This document shows, piece after piece, positions 52,054 to 64,000 of a stretch of 64,000 nt of DNA. Below the pieces are notes generated by a model. It made no database searches and was not told the origin of the DNA. It saw nothing but the letters and a program-made list of their open reading frames with translations. Both the position numbers and the translations under genes were made by a program. The stretch's first letter is position 1. Every line of letters begins with the position of its first letter. This DNA is from Delphinus delphis. Lineage: Eukaryota; Chordata; Mammalia; Artiodactyla; Delphinidae. Location of the stretch: assembly GCF_949987515.2 (NCBI RefSeq), contig NC_082684.1, positions 50,434,006 to 50,498,005 of the forward strand, read 5' to 3'.

Positions 52054-52667
52054 AAGATAATTTTAAAAAAATGTACCCAATGAAATACACACCGTTCATC
52101 CTTTTAAAATACACGACAAAGTGCTTTTTTAATGGTTGGAAATTTACATTGTTCTTTTTTCTCTGTGAACTTTTCATTCTAGTTTCTCCACATAATTATA
52201 TTCTAATATAATATTTATTTTATGTTTAAAAGTCTTTGATCCCTCCTTTGTATTTATACTTCTTTGCAACAACAAAAATGTCTATATACTGAATTTTTTA
52301 AAATTTCCCCAATGACCATAAAGCTTTAAAACTTCCTTTTGGGTTGAGTTATTAGTAGTCCATAGTTGATCAAAAGAACATAAATGTCATGAATTTTGAA
52401 AAATAATAATCATAAAGCCCTGACTTGAAAAATGACTTGTTACCTGATCTTTAGAGTTATTCACTTTTTCATTTTCTAGATTTTCTAGGACTTGTCAAAT
52501 GACTGATTATTATTACTGCTACTTTTTCACTTTTTTTATTTAGAAGTACCTTGTTTAGTCCAATATATCCAAGAAAGATTGGGAAAATAAAAATAGTATT
52601 AACTTCAATATACCTTAGCCATGGCAATATTTACTCATAAGATGTATTTTACCTTATCACACTTTTT

Positions 52668-52892
52668 TGTTGTTGTTGTTTGTTTGTTTGTTTGTTTTTT
52701 GCAGTACGCGGGCCTCTCACAGCTGTGGCCTCTCCCCTTGTGGAGCACAGGCTCCGGACGCACAGGCTCAGTGGCCATGGATCATGGGCCCAGCCGCTCC
52801 GCGGCATGTGGGATCTTCCCAGACCGGGGCATGAACCTGTGTCCCCTGCATCGGCAGGCGGACTCTCAACCACTGTGCCACGAGGGAAGCCC
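52668..52892 (-). mobile_element. Cetacean-type CHR SINE, antisense
   Basis: The tail is a GTT/GTTT repeat rather than plain T. TACCTTATCACACTTTTT flanks it exactly at 52650-52667 and 52893-52910. It ends CTGTGCCACGAGGGAAGCCC. Confidence 0.96.
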
Positions 52893-52954
52893 TACCTTAT
52901 CACACTTTTTAAATACATTTTCATTGAATCCATGGAGCTGTAGATCTAGCTTAT

Positions 52955-53580
52955 TGTATTAATTTTCTGTTGCTGCATAAGAAATTATCAACAACTTGGT
53001 GGCTTAACACAACACACATTTATTATCTCACAGTTACTCTAAGTTAGAAGTCCAGACATGGCTTAGCTAGATTCTCTGCTTTGGGTCCCATGGGCTGAAA
53101 TCAAGGTTTTGGCTTGGGCTGCAGACTCATCTGAGGCTCAGGGTCTTCTCCCAAGCTTATGTGATTCTTAGCAGAATTCATTTCCTTTCAGTTTCCTGTC
53201 TGAGGCCCTCAGCTCCCAGAGGCTGCTGCCATTCCTTGCCATATGACCCTCCCTATAATATGTCAGTTTGCTTCTTCAAAGCCAGCAGAACTGCATCTGC
53301 TGCTGTCACTTGTCTCACACTTCTAGACCCTCTTTTGAAGGACTCACCTGATTTAGGTCTGGCCCACCCAGGGTAATCTCCCTTTTGATTAACTCAAGAT
53401 CAACTGATTACAGACCTTAGTCACCTTTGCCATATACGGTAATATTATCATAGGAGTGATATCTCACCCTATTCACAGGTCCTGCCCACATTCAAGAGGA
53501 GAGGAGTGTACAGGGCATGTATACCAGGGGTGGGAATCTTGGAAGCCAGCCACCTTAGAATTCTGCCTACTCATTTTATG
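52955..53580 (-). mobile_element. LTR-like ancient repeat, antisense (family unsure)
   Basis: It reads TGTATTAATTTTCTGTTGCT, GGTGGCTTAACACAACACAC, TTTATTATCTCACAGTTACT and ends TTCTGCCTACTCA. The layout resembles reversed ERVL/MaLR LTRs. I cannot name the subfamily. Confidence 0.5.
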
Positions 53581-53837
53581 GAAAATATCCCCACATAACC
53601 TAATTGGTAAAGTCAATTTAGTTGTCAAGCCAACCAGCCTATTGTATTTATCTTGTTCAAAGTCTAACTTAATTTTTCAGTTCAAATGAATGTGTTAATA
53701 CATGTCACATGCCAACCATCTCACTTCTGAATTCAAATTGTAAGATAGATAGATAAGGTGTGAAAACTTGCTTTGAATTTTTTCTCCTGAATGAAATAAG
53801 ATGATGTTGCCTGTATTTAGTTTTGTTTGTTTGTTTG

Positions 53838-53950
53838 TTTATGGCTGCTCTGTGCAGCACTCGGGATCTTAGTTCCCTGACCAGGGATCAAACCCATACC
53901 CCCTGCAGTGGAAGCGTGGGGTCTTAACCACTGGACCGCCAGGGAAGTCT
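53838..53950 (-). mobile_element. CHR-type SINE, short older form, antisense
   Basis: A TTTG-repeat leads to GGCTGCTCTGTGCAGCACTC, and the copy ends GGACCGCCAGGGAAGTC. TATTTAGT flanks it. Confidence 0.88.
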
Positions 53951-54100
53951 TATTTAGTACTTTTTAAATATGCTTTCTTTTCTTTGTTCTCATGAGCTTT
54001 TCCCTGCATTATAGTGTATTTTTTGACAGTAGGCTAGGGGATAGAAAAAGCAAGGTTAAATGAAAAATATTTATCATTGTCTCCTTGTTTTGTGTCATAG

Positions 54101-54134
54101 AATTTATTCATTTATTTATTTATTTATTTATTGT
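54101..54134 (+). repeat. ATTT/TTTA microsatellite
   Basis: About seven or eight four-base units (ATTTATTTATTT and so on) in SOS2 intron 1. Confidence 0.95.
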
Positions 54135-54956
54135 ACTGCAGAGCAATGCACCATAATGAGATTCAGGATAAGTAGGAGATCTGCCTTTCTTCAGTTAAGT
54201 GGGAGGAGGGCAGTTGTGGAGATGTGGGAAAGGAGAACCTCCTTTATTTACTCCTTGAGTGCAAGTACCTTGCCGGCAGATCTTCTTTAAGAAAGAGTGC
54301 AAATAGTAGTTTTGGTAGTATGCTGAAGGACATGGGCATTTGGCCCAGGGAGTCTTAAACTTTGACTGAATACTTAGTGATCTTTTCCCCAGGTCACAGG
54401 AAAAAGAGCCACTATTAATTTTTTTCAGTTTTATTTTTTTCTCTTAAGTTTTTCTTAGGTCTGTGGTACGTGCTGCAGTTTATCTGCTAATGAGTAGTGC
54501 AAGATTGTAAAGTAAATGAACAAGAGATATAGAGGTTTTACAGGGAGAACTGCTTATGATACTTTTTGTTTTTACTTACAAACATGTGCCTATAGTTTTA
54601 AGTTTTATAGTCATTTTTATTAACATTCTTCTTGCTTACTATGATGAAGTGTAAGTATCTTAACACTTCATATTCTTCTAAGAGCACTGTGACTTCCAAA
54701 TGCTCTGCCACTGGAACAAGTTGGGAACCATTGATCTAGCCTGTACTTTCTTGGCCTGATTGTATGGGAAGGTACTTACAGTTCATTTGCCATTTCATTC
54801 CAATCAAGGAAAATTTTAATGACAAAACTTTCAGTTTCAGCTAATAGTCTTTCCTGTATGTTTTGATTGTTTTATGGTAAGCCCTTACCTAATATTAAGC
54901 TAAATAGAATGAGATTCCTGGCCTGTAGTTTCTGTATTTTAAGTAAACCCACCTTG

Positions 54957-55308
54957 GGGACTTCCCTGGTGGCACAGTGGTTAAGAATTGGCCTGCCAGT
55001 GCAGGGGACACAGGTTTGATCCCTAGTCCGGGAAGATCCCACATGCCGCGGAGCAACTAAGCCCATGCGCCACAACTACTGAGCCTGCGCTCTAGAGCCT
55101 GCAAGCCACAACTATTGAGCCCGTGTGCCAACTACTGAAGCCCGCACACCTAGAGCCTGTGCTCTGCAACAAGAGAAGCCATTGCACTGAGAAGCCCGCA
55201 CACCGCAACAAAGAGTAGTCCCTGCTCGCTGCAACTAGAGAAAGCCCGCGCAGCAAGGAAGACCCAATGCAGCCAAAAGTAAATCAATCAATCAGTCAAT
55301 CAATCAAT
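54957..55308 (+). mobile_element. CHR-type SINE, long form, sense
   Basis: It runs from GGGACTTCCCTGGTGGCACA to GACCCAATGCAGCCAAAAG, with an AATC-repeat tail. CCACCTTG is duplicated at 54949-54956 and 55309-55316. Confidence 0.95.
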
Positions 55309-56164
55309 CCACCTTGAAAACCTGTCAAGAAAGCACCTAATTAAGAACACTAAATCTAAGTGGGAAGGGAAGTGAATATTAATAGACAGTGGGAATAGAG
55401 GAACATACAGTGGGAATCCCCTCATTTATAATGTTATATGGGATAACTGAGTCTTCAGGTACATATCCAATGAAATAAAACCAAAGTTAATGGACTTCTT
55501 AATTTTTCCCAGTCTCTGAATTTCAGCAAGTTCAGGGAATCTGTTTGCTACCATGAATTTATTTAGCAGCTGTTTACTGAGTGCTTGCTTTATGCAAAGC
55601 ATGGTGCTAAATTACCTTTGTGTTAGGAATAAAGGAGTGGGGAAATAGGAAGAGACCAAAAACATAAGAAATAGTTCCTGACCTTAGTTTATAGTGTACA
55701 ACTGTGGTTTCAATTCTTGATTATACACCCTGATCAGAAAAATGCTACCTCAGAATATTGATTTTTATATTACTTTAAATAACTTATTTGAGAATTAACA
55801 TACAATAAACTGCACATATTTAAAGTGTACAGTTTGATAAGTTTTTATGTATGTATACTTAAGTGAAACATTCATAATAAAGATAGTATAGCCTTCAGCC
55901 CATAGATTTCCTTTTGACTCTTCGTAATTCTCCCTCCCATCCCTCCTGACCTCTAATCCACAAGCAATCACTGATTTGCTTCCTATAACTATAGATTGCT
56001 TTTTCTAGAGTTTTTTGGTAATGGAATCACACAGTATATATTGTTATTTTTGCCTGGCTTCTTTCACTCAACATAATTATTTTGAGATCCATCCATGTTG
56101 TTGCATACATCAATAGTTCATTCCTTTTTGTTCAGTAGCATTCCATAGTGTGGATATACCACTT

Positions 56165-56548
56165 TTTTTTTTAAAGATTTATCATTTATTTATTTATTTT
56201 ATTTATTTTCGGCCGTGTCCAGTCTTAGTTGCAGCATGCAGGATCTTCGTTGAGGCAAGCAGGATCTTTTGTTGCGGTGTGCAGGCTCTTTGTTGTGGTG
56301 CACGGCCTTCTCTCTAGTTGTGACGTGTGGGTTTTCTCTTCTCTAGTTGTGGCACACAGGCTCCAGGGCGCGTGGGCTCTGTAGTTTGTGGCACGAGGGC
56401 TCTAGTTGAGGCGCTGGAGCGCAGTAGTTGCGGCACGCGACTTTAGTTGCCCCGAGGCATGTGGGATCTTAGTTCCCTAACGAGGAATCGAACCCACATC
56501 CCCTGCATTAAGGCGGATTCTTTACCACTGGACCACCAGGGAAGTCCC
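56165..56548 (-). mobile_element. CHR-type SINE, long form, antisense
   Basis: It runs from a T-run and AAAGATTTATCATTTATTTA to GGACCACCAGGGAAGTCCC. TACCACTTTTTT and CCTACTTTTTTT are likely remains of the target-site duplication. Confidence 0.9.
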
Positions 56549-56631
56549 TACTTTTTTTTTTTTTTTTTAATCCATTCACTTGTTGATGTACATTTGGTTT
56601 TCATATCTTGGCTGTTAAAAATAAAGCTGTA

Positions 56632-56843
56632 GGGCTTCCCTGGTGGCGCAGTGGTTGAGAGTCCGCCTGCCGATGCAGGGGACGTGGGTTCGTGCCCCGG
56701 TCTGGGAGGATCCCACATGCCGCGGAGCGGCTGGGCCCGTGAGCCATGGCCGCTGGGCCTGCGCGTCCGGAGCCTGTGCTCTGCAACGGGAGAGGCCGCA
56801 ACAGTGAGAGGCCCGCGTAACGCAAAAAAAAAATAAATAAATA
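56632..56843 (+). mobile_element. Cetacean-type CHR SINE, sense
   Basis: It begins GGGCTTCCCTGGTGGCGCAG and ends GCGTAACGC plus an A-rich tail. AAAATAAAGCTGTA is duplicated on both sides. It lies 85 bp from the antisense SINE ending at 56548. Confidence 0.95.
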
Positions 56844-57358
56844 AAAAAATAAAGCTGTAAACATCTGTATACAAGTCTTTGTATGGGCATATAGTTCCTT
56901 TTCTCTTGGGTAATTATCAACGAGTGACTGGATCAGGTAGTGGGTGTGTTTAACTTTTTAAGTAACTGTCACACTGTTTTCTATTTGAACTGTTGTACAG
57001 TTTTACATTCCCACCAGCAACATATGAGAATTCCAGTTCTTCCTGCCAGCACTTGGTATTTAAATTTATTTCTAGCCATCCTAATCGGGTTATTATACTG
57101 GTATCTTGTTTTAATTTGCATTTCCCTGATGATTAATGATGTCAAGCATCTCTCCTGTCCTTATTTGCCATCCATATATCTTCTTTGGTGAACTGTTTGT
57201 TCAGATCCCTTGCCCTTTTTTGTTAAGTTGTTTGATTTCTTATTGTTGAGTTTTGAGGATTCTTTATGTATCTAACTATAAATCCTTTATATACAAAGAT
57301 TTTCTTTCAGTCTGTAGTTTTTTATTCTCTTAGTATTACCTCTTTAAAAATAGCAATA

Positions 57359-57572
57359 GGGGCTTCCCTGGTGGCGCAGTGGTTGAGAGTCCGCCTGCCG
57401 ATGCAGGGGACACGGGTTCGTGCCCCGGTCCGGGAAGATCCCACATGCCGCGGAGCGGCTGGGCCCGTGAGCCATGGCCGCTGAGCCTGCGCGTCCGGAG
57501 CCTGTGCTCCGCAACGGGAGGGACCACAACAGTGAGAGGCCCGCGTACGGCAAAAAAAAAAAAAAAAAAAAG
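57359..57572 (+). mobile_element. Cetacean-type CHR SINE, sense
   Basis: It begins GGGGCTTCCCTGGTGGCGCA and ends CGCGTACGGC plus a long A-run. AAAAATAGCAATA and AAAAAGGCAATAA are the near-matching target-site duplications. Confidence 0.95.
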
Positions 57573-58439
57573 GCAATAAATCTTTATTGGGATTTTTTTA
57601 ACAAAATAATTTTAAAACAAAAACCCCAACATGTAAACAAGAAAGTAAATAAAGTTAATTGGCATTATTATATATATATATACATCCAAGGATCAAAACA
57701 AATTCTGGGTTAACATTGCATAATCCAGTAAAATGTTTTGAACCATCAATGTTCAGGGTAACTGTATTTAATACTATCAATAATGATACCTTATCTTTGA
57801 ATACTATAAAATAGTTTATGGATTATAAACTATATAGTTTAGGTTTTCATTCTTCCCATGAATCCATATGCCACATGTATACTAGTCCTAAAATGTATTT
57901 ATGTTGTCACTATTAGTCCAAAATATCCATCATCCCAAATTAACCAGGTTACAATTATCCGATCTCCAGAATTTTTATGGTGAGATGTGCTAGAACCCAT
58001 ATATGACAACTTCATTTTTCGAAACCTAATTCTAAATTCTGTCTAATCTGCAACTTACTCATTTCTTCTCACTTTCTATATATACATTAAATACTATAGC
58101 AACTTCACCTTAGAAAGTATAGTTAATACATTAATACGCATTTAGTCAATAATTTCTGACAGAGTTATAGCTTATTTACCAAGAGAAAGTGCTAATTTTT
58201 GTTTTAAAATTTAGTTCAAGTATTGTCATAGTAGTGTTATTTAATTGAGAATGATGGCTTCAACTTAGAGCGTTCAATGTACACATTAATATAGTTTAAA
58301 ATTAAAGAATTAAATTATTCCTATGGAGAAAATCTCAGTTCTTGAAAGACCAAAATATATTGTTTTATTACTATAAAATGTTATTAGTTCATTGTCTGAT
58401 TCACTGATTATATTCAATTCACTCTTAATATTATCTTTT

Positions 58440-59060
58440 GAAGAGCAAAAGTTTTAAATTTTTAAAACTTTGCATGAACGAGCAAAAAAATCATTTGTCT
58501 GTATTTGTGTTTTTATTTCTGGATTCTCTATTCTGTTGCATTGGTCTTTTGTCCTATCTTTTAAAAATTTATTTATTTTATTATTTATTTATTTGGCTGT
58601 GCAGCATGCAGCATCTTAGTTCCCTGACTAAGAATCAAACCTACGCCCCCTGCAGTGGAAGGGCAAAGTCCTAACCACTGGACTGGCAGGGAAGTCCCTA
58701 TTTTCGTATCTTTACATCATTACCACACTATTTGGATTATTGTAGCTTTATAAAAAATCTTGGAATCAGGTAGTTTTAGCCTTCCGACTTTGTTCTTTTT
58801 CAGAGTTGTTTTGGTTATTCTAAGACCTTTGTATAGCCATAGGAATTTTAAAATTAGCCTGTCAATTTCTACCAAAAAAAAAAATCCTGGAATTTTGTTG
58901 AATTTATAGATTATTTGAGGGAAATTGACATCTTAACAATATTGAGTCTTTAAACCCATACAGTTTAAATTTTCATTTATTTAGGTTTTTAAAAATTTCT
59001 ATGAGCAATATTTTGTAGTAGTATATCTTTAGGATGAAATTTGCCGCTTTTTCTTTTTAA
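58440..59060 (-). mobile_element. Old L1 ORF2 fragment, antisense, with a SINE inside
   Basis: The + strand blocks TTCTGTTGCATTGGTCTTTT, then (after the SINE) TTGGATTATTGTAGCTTTAT, GGCAATTTCTACC-like and TGACATCTTAACAATATTGA are in antisense L1 ORF2 order. Confidence 0.7.
58565..58697 (-). mobile_element. CHR-type SINE, short form, antisense
   Basis: It runs from ATTTATTTATTTGGCTGTGC to GGACTGGCAGGGAAGTCC, inserted in the L1 above. Confidence 0.85.
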
Positions 59061-59709
59061 ATTGAATTTTAACTCTTACAACAAACAAAACTTACAGTAT
59101 TCTTAATTGGTGTTTGAGGCACTTGCATCCTTGCAGAAATCTTAGCAGTGGAATAAAGAATTTGACATAAGTAAATACACAGACTGTGTATCCAGAGGGA
59201 TTTATTTCTACATTGTACCAGAAACTCAAATGATAGTTGATTGAACAAGTGCACTAGCAAGATTTTTTTATTTGATTGTGAGTATGGGGGACTGAAAAAA
59301 TATATATATTAGGAAATAGCATTTCCAAAATTTGTCAAACCTAGTATTTATCAATTTAAAAAATAAAGTTTAATGCTTTTATATGTGTCTATGCATGAAT
59401 ATATAGTATTATGACTATTCTGTTTACAGTGTGTGTATAAGGAAGTACCTTCTGGCAATTTGAAAATACGGTGTAACTAAAATACAGGTCTGACTTGTTA
59501 ATCTACTGTTAAAGATTGAAAATTATTTTAATTGCTCTTTTTCTGACCAGTCTTTCAGAAAAATCTGAAAATGAGTTTGTTCTGATGTGGTAATTTTATG
59601 TTGATTGTCTCTCAGGGTGCTGAGGTAGTAAATACTGTGAAAGTACAAAATATGGTTATCTTTCATTGTCATCTTGATGTCCTTATTAGTATTTATGTCT
59701 GGGATTTTT

Positions 59710-59908
59710 TATTTTTGCGATACGCGGGCCTCTCACTGTGTGGCCTCTCCCGTTGCGGAGCACAGGCTCCGGACGCGCAGGCTCAGCGGCCATGGCTCAT
59801 GGGCCCAGCCGCTCCGCGGCATGTGGGTTCCTCCCGGACCGGGGCACGAACCCGTGTCCCCTGCATCGGCAGGCGGACTCTCAACCACTGCGCCACCAGG
59901 GAAGCCCT
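59710..59908 (-). mobile_element. Cetacean-type CHR SINE, antisense
   Basis: It runs from GCGATACGCGGGCCTCTCAC to GCGCCACCAGGGAAGCCC. TATGTCTGGGATTTT on the left and TATGGCTGGGATTTT on the right are the target-site duplication. Confidence 0.95.
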
Positions 59909-61252
59909 ATGGCTGGGATTTTAACACTGTATATTTGTTTTTATGACTTTTCATATTTGCAGTTTAACAAGTTTAGTATAAGAAACTCAGATGCTCAGTG
60001 TTAAGGTTGCTTTGTAGGTTATTTACTAAAATCATAATCATAGAAAAAAATCCATTAGACATTATCTTAATTCTCATGCACAGTCATTTTTACTGATTAG
60101 GGCCCTTGGCTTTTATGGAAGGGTGTTATAACAAACAGCCTTATGAACTCCAAGCTGAACTTCCAATATAAATGTTTATTTTATATTTTTTAAAATGTCT
60201 GTTGATCTAATAGAAATACATGGTAGGATGTAATTAAGTTTCTTCTTATTATATGAAAGAAGTGCAGGTTGTAAGAGGAAAGATTTATTTCTCCCAAATC
60301 TATTTGGAATTTCTAAAGAAATATAAAGCCAGGTTTTTTGGATGTTAGTCCTATATGAATTTCTAATTGCCTTATTTAAACTCTTCTTATCCAGACTTCT
60401 TGAAAAAGTAGTTTTTAATTATTGTCTCCAGTTTCATGTGTCCTTCCTCTTTCTCACTTCCCCACTTATCATGTTTCCTTGTAAATTTCTTTGTATTTTA
60501 TCAAAATTATTCACGGAAAAAAAAAAGATAAATAGCTCTATAAGGCTTGTTACGAAAAAGAGCATTACCTCCTCACTATTCACAACATTTTTTGCTTCCT
60601 AGAGGCAGTCCCTTTAATTTTTCAAAATGATTCATTTCAGTATTCTGTGTCTCTAAGGAAAAAAAGTGCTTCTATCGCTACTTATGACTTTTCTGTTTTG
60701 GGCATTATATGTTGATTTCCTACTCTGGAAGGTAAGGATTTAATATTCTTCAATACACATATACATTCCCCCTCCAACCACATATACTTCCTGTCTCTCC
60801 TCCCACCCCATGGTTATATCTTAATTTTGGTTGGATCAGTATTCAGAGTTTATAGTATTATAACCATAAATAATGACCATATACTATACTATATGTTATT
60901 TATAGTTAAACCACTTTTTCTTACTACCTAACCTTTTACTGAAGTTAATAATTGTCTTGTTTTCTTGTTTGTGTATTTTCTGTGTATTTATTAATTTAAG
61001 CTCAAACTCTCTACCAGTTGTTTAAATATCCTCTCAAGAGTTTTAGATCCATCAGTTACTCTGATAATTTCATCTTCTTGAGATAGCTTCTCTTAGAGCC
61101 TTCTGATCTGCTCTTATCAGACTGGTGACCTTTATGCCTGTTGTATAGCTCTCATCTTATAATTTTCCCTTACTTCATCCTGGGCATTCCTTTGGCTTTT
61201 CTTCTGTATTGGTTCCTTTGTTTTTTTTCCAGAACTGTCACCACTGTAGTTC

Positions 61253-63370
61253 TTTTTTTTTTTTAATACATCTTTATTGGAGTATAATTGCTTCACAATA
61301 CCGTGTTAGTTTCTGTTGCACAGCAAAGCAAATCAGCCATATGCATACACATGTCCCCATGTCCCCTCCCTCTTGAGCCTCCCTCCTGTCCTCCCTATCC
61401 CACCCTTCTAGGTCATCGCAAAGCACCAAACCGATCTCCCTGTGCTATGCTGCTGCTTCCCACCAGCCAACTGTTGTACATTCGGTAGTGTATATATGTC
61501 GATGCTACTCTCACTTCGCCCCAGCTTCGTGCTCCCTCCCCATGTCATCAAGTCCATTCTCTATGTCTGCCTCTTTATTCCTGCCCTGCAACTAGGTTCA
61601 TCAGTACCATTTTTTTTTTTTAAGGTTCCATATATATGTGTCAGCATACGGTATTTGTTTTTCTCTTTCTGACTTACTTCACTCTGTATGACAGACTCTA
61701 GGTCCATCCACCTCACTACAAATACCTCAGTTTCATTTCTTTTTATGGCTGAGTAATATTACATTTTATATATGTGCCACATCTTCTTTATCCATTCATC
61801 TGTAGATGGACACTTAGGTTGCTTCCATGTCCTGGCTATTGTAAATAGTGCTGCAGTGAACATTGTGGTGCATGTCTCTTTTTGAATTATGGTTTTCTCA
61901 GGGTATATGCCCAGTAGTGGGATTGCTGGGTCATATGGTAGTTCTATTTTTAGTTTTTTAAGGAACCTCCATACTGTTTTCCATAGTGGTTGTATCAATT
62001 TACATTCCCACCAACAGTGTCGGAGAGTTTCCTTTTCAACACACCCTTTCCAGCATTTATTGTTTCTAATTTTTTTGATAATGGCCATTCTGACCGGTGT
62101 GAGGTGATACCTCATTGCAGTTTTGATTTACATTTCTCTAATAATTAGTGATGTTGAGCATCTTTTCATGTGCCTCTTGGCCATATGTGTGTCTTCCTTG
62201 GTGAAATGGCTGTTTAGGTCTTCTGCCCATTTTTTAACTGGATTGTTCGGGTTTTTTTGATATTGAGCTCCATGAGCTGTTTGTATATTTTGGAGATTAC
62301 TCCTTTGTCTGTTTCATTTGCAAATATTTTCTCCCATTCTGATGGTTGTATTTTTGTCTTGTTTATGGTTTTCTTTGCTGTGCAAAAGCTTTTAAGTTTA
62401 ATTAAGTCCCATTTGTTTTTATTTCTGTTACTCTAGGAGGTGGATCAAAAAAGATCTTGCTGTGATTTATGTCAAAGAATGTTTTTCCTATGTTTTCCTC
62501 TAAAAGTTTTGTAGTGTTTGGTCTTACATTTAAGTCTTTAATCCATTTTGAGTTTATTTTTGTGTATGGTATTAGGTAGTGTTCTAATTTCATTCTTTTA
62601 CATGTAGCTCTCCAGTTTTCCCAGCACCACTTATTGAAGAGGCTGTCTTTTCTTCATTGTATGTTCTTGCCTCCTTTGTCGTAAATTAGGTGCCCATATG
62701 TGCGTGGGTTTATCTCTGGGCATTCTGTCCTGTACCATTGATCTATATTTTTGGTTTTGTGCCAGTACCATACTGTCTTGATTACTGTAGCTTTGTGGTA
62801 TAGTTTGAAGTTGGGGCGCCTGATTCCTCCAACTCTGTTTTTCTTTCTCAAGATTGCTTTGGCTAGTTGGGGTCTTTTGTGTTTCCATACGAATTGTAAG
62901 ATTTCTTTGTTCTAATTCTGTGAAGAATGCCATTGGTAGTTTGATAGGGATTGCATTGAATCTGTAGATTGCTTTGGGTAGTATAGTCATTTTCACAATA
63001 TTGATTCTTCCAATCTAAGAACATGATATATTTCTCCATCTGTTTGTGTCATCTTTGATTCCTTTCATCAGTGTTTTATAGTTTTCTGAGTACAAGTCTT
63101 TTGCCTGTTTAGGCAGGTTTATTCCTAGGTATTTTATTCTTTTTGTTGCAGTGGTAAATGGGAGTGTTTCCTTAATTTCTCTTTATGATTTTTCGTTGTT
63201 GGTGTATAGGAATGCCAGAGATTTCTGTGCATTAGTTTTGTATCCTGCAACCTTAACCAAATTCACTTAATACTTCTAGTAGTTTTCTGGTGGCATCTTT
63301 AGGATTTTCTATGTATAGTATCATGTCATCAGCAAATAGCGATGATTTTATTTCTTCTTTTCCAATTTTA
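61253..63370 (-). mobile_element. L1 3' part, antisense, 2.1 kb, relatively young
   Basis: A T-run at about 61253 and AATACATCTTTATTGGAGTA begin the antisense 3' UTR. Minus-strand ORF2 pieces at 61759-62115 ([20 protein letters not shown]) and 62402-62996 follow. It keeps longer open frames than the other L1s but is still broken. The 5' truncation lies near 63370, next to a SINE. Confidence 0.9.
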
Positions 63371-63394
63371 TTCCTTCTCAATTCCTTCCAATTT

Positions 63395-63546
63395 GTAGGC
63401 TTTCTCTAGTTGGGGCGAGCGGGGGGCTACTCTTCGTTGTGATGTGCGGGCTTCTCATTGTGGCATCGGCAGGCGGACTCTCAACCACTGCGCCACCAGG
63501 GAAGCCCGGCAGGCGGATTCGTAACCACTGCACCACGAGTGAAGTC
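63395..63546 (-). mobile_element. Mosaic CHR SINE, antisense, with a duplicated head
   Basis: It has the long-form body (GGCTTTCTCTAGTTGGGGCG) and then two SINE heads in a row: CTGCGCCACCAGGGAAGCCC, then CTGCACCACGAGTGAAGTCC. The middle of the normal body is missing. This may be a recombinant or nested copy. Confidence 0.8.
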
Positions 63547-63617
63547 CACCAATAATGTTTTTTATGAGCCTTCTTGTACATGTCTTCTGGTAAACGTTTG
63601 TGCTTATTGCTCTAGAG

Positions 63618-63925
63618 CAGTGCTGTCCAATTGGAATATAATATTAACCACATATGTAATTTAAACTTTTCTCATAACCACATTAAATATATACGAAGAC
63701 ACAGATGGAATTGATTTAAATAACGTATTTAACCCAATAAATCTAATCATTTCAGCATATAGTCAACATAAAAATTATTGAGATATTTGACATTTTTTGT
63801 GTGTGCTAGATCTTTGATGTCTGGTATGCATTTTACTCTTATAGCCCATCTCCAGTTCAGTAGAACTACATTTCATGTGCTCAGTAGCCACATGAGGCTG
63901 GTGTCTACTGTATTGGACTGTAGAG
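63618..63925 (+). mobile_element. hAT-type DNA transposon remnant
   Basis: It starts CAGTGCTGTCCAATTGGAAT and ends CTGTATTGGACTGTAGAG, with inverted terminal similarity. The central CTCAGTAGCCACATGAGGCT is a familiar mammalian repeat. The family name is uncertain. Confidence 0.65.
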
Positions 63926-64000
63926 TTTTAAAGGATATAAAATATTGAGTAGTAGAATTACTGGATCATAGGGTATGCCTATCTTGAACTTTAGTAGTTG

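Larger units (their letters stand above)
55780..57355 (-). mobile_element. Old L1 fragment, antisense, with two SINE insertions
   Basis: On the + strand: AATAAACTGCACATATTTAA, GGAATCACACAGTATATATT, ATTCCATAGTGTGGATATAC, GTTGTACAGTTTTACATTCC and TCTAACTATAAATCCTTTAT occur in antisense L1 order. The SINEs at 56165 and 56632 split it. Confidence 0.75.

Noticed and set aside
45000..64000. Search for SOS2 exon 2 (residues after ALRK)
   Set aside because: No frame encodes the expected continuation near any acceptor site. Intron 1 continues beyond the window.

Overview
The window is mammalian genomic DNA, almost certainly from a cetacean. The best evidence is more than 20 tRNA-derived SINEs of the CHR family. 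They include the short, GC-rich, roughly 200 bp subfamily typical of whales and dolphins, mixed with longer and older CHR copies shared with other cetartiodactyls. Several L1 3' ends of cetartiodactyl type are also present, and I saw no BovB. Coding DNA is under 2% of the window.

Two protein genes lie head to tail on the + strand. Positions 1-36189 hold the last seven coding exons (4-10 in human numbering) of L2HGDH, the mitochondrial FAD enzyme that oxidises L-2-hydroxyglutarate. All splice sites and phases are intact, and the joined exons encode the C-terminal 327 residues, ending at a length that matches the 463-residue human protein. About 8.4 kb downstream, a CpG island (about 43770-44890) contains the start codon and first coding exon (29 codons) of SOS2, a Ras guanine-nucleotide exchange factor. 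The rest of the window (44688-64000) is the start of SOS2 intron 1. The order L2HGDH-SOS2 in the same orientation agrees with human 14q21-q22.

The non-coding space is a layered set of insertions. L2HGDH intron 4 (1183-15678) contains old antisense L1, a MIR, an antisense MLT1 LTR and a 5.3 kb sense L1 with its own target-site duplication, an ORF2 deletion and a duplicated 3' end. Intron 6 (17151-25542) contains a MER20-like element, an MLT1 LTR, an antisense ERVL-type pol remnant and an intron-less HPF1 pseudogene that was later split by a SINE. Intron 9 (27980-35993) contains further DNA-transposon, L1 and SINE copies. The region after the L2HGDH stop codon holds a 164-bp copy of U1 snRNA with no indels, the most unusual single feature I found, followed by SINEs and a short L1 with a TG microsatellite. 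SOS2 intron 1 carries many SINEs, including close inverted pairs, an L2-like remnant, an LTR-like repeat and three or more antisense L1 segments.

I found no undescribed protein system. The most interesting items are the U1 copy with a possible 3' box, the nested HPF1 retropseudogene, the L1 with a doubled 3' end inside one target-site duplication, and an overlapping out-of-frame upstream ATG at SOS2.
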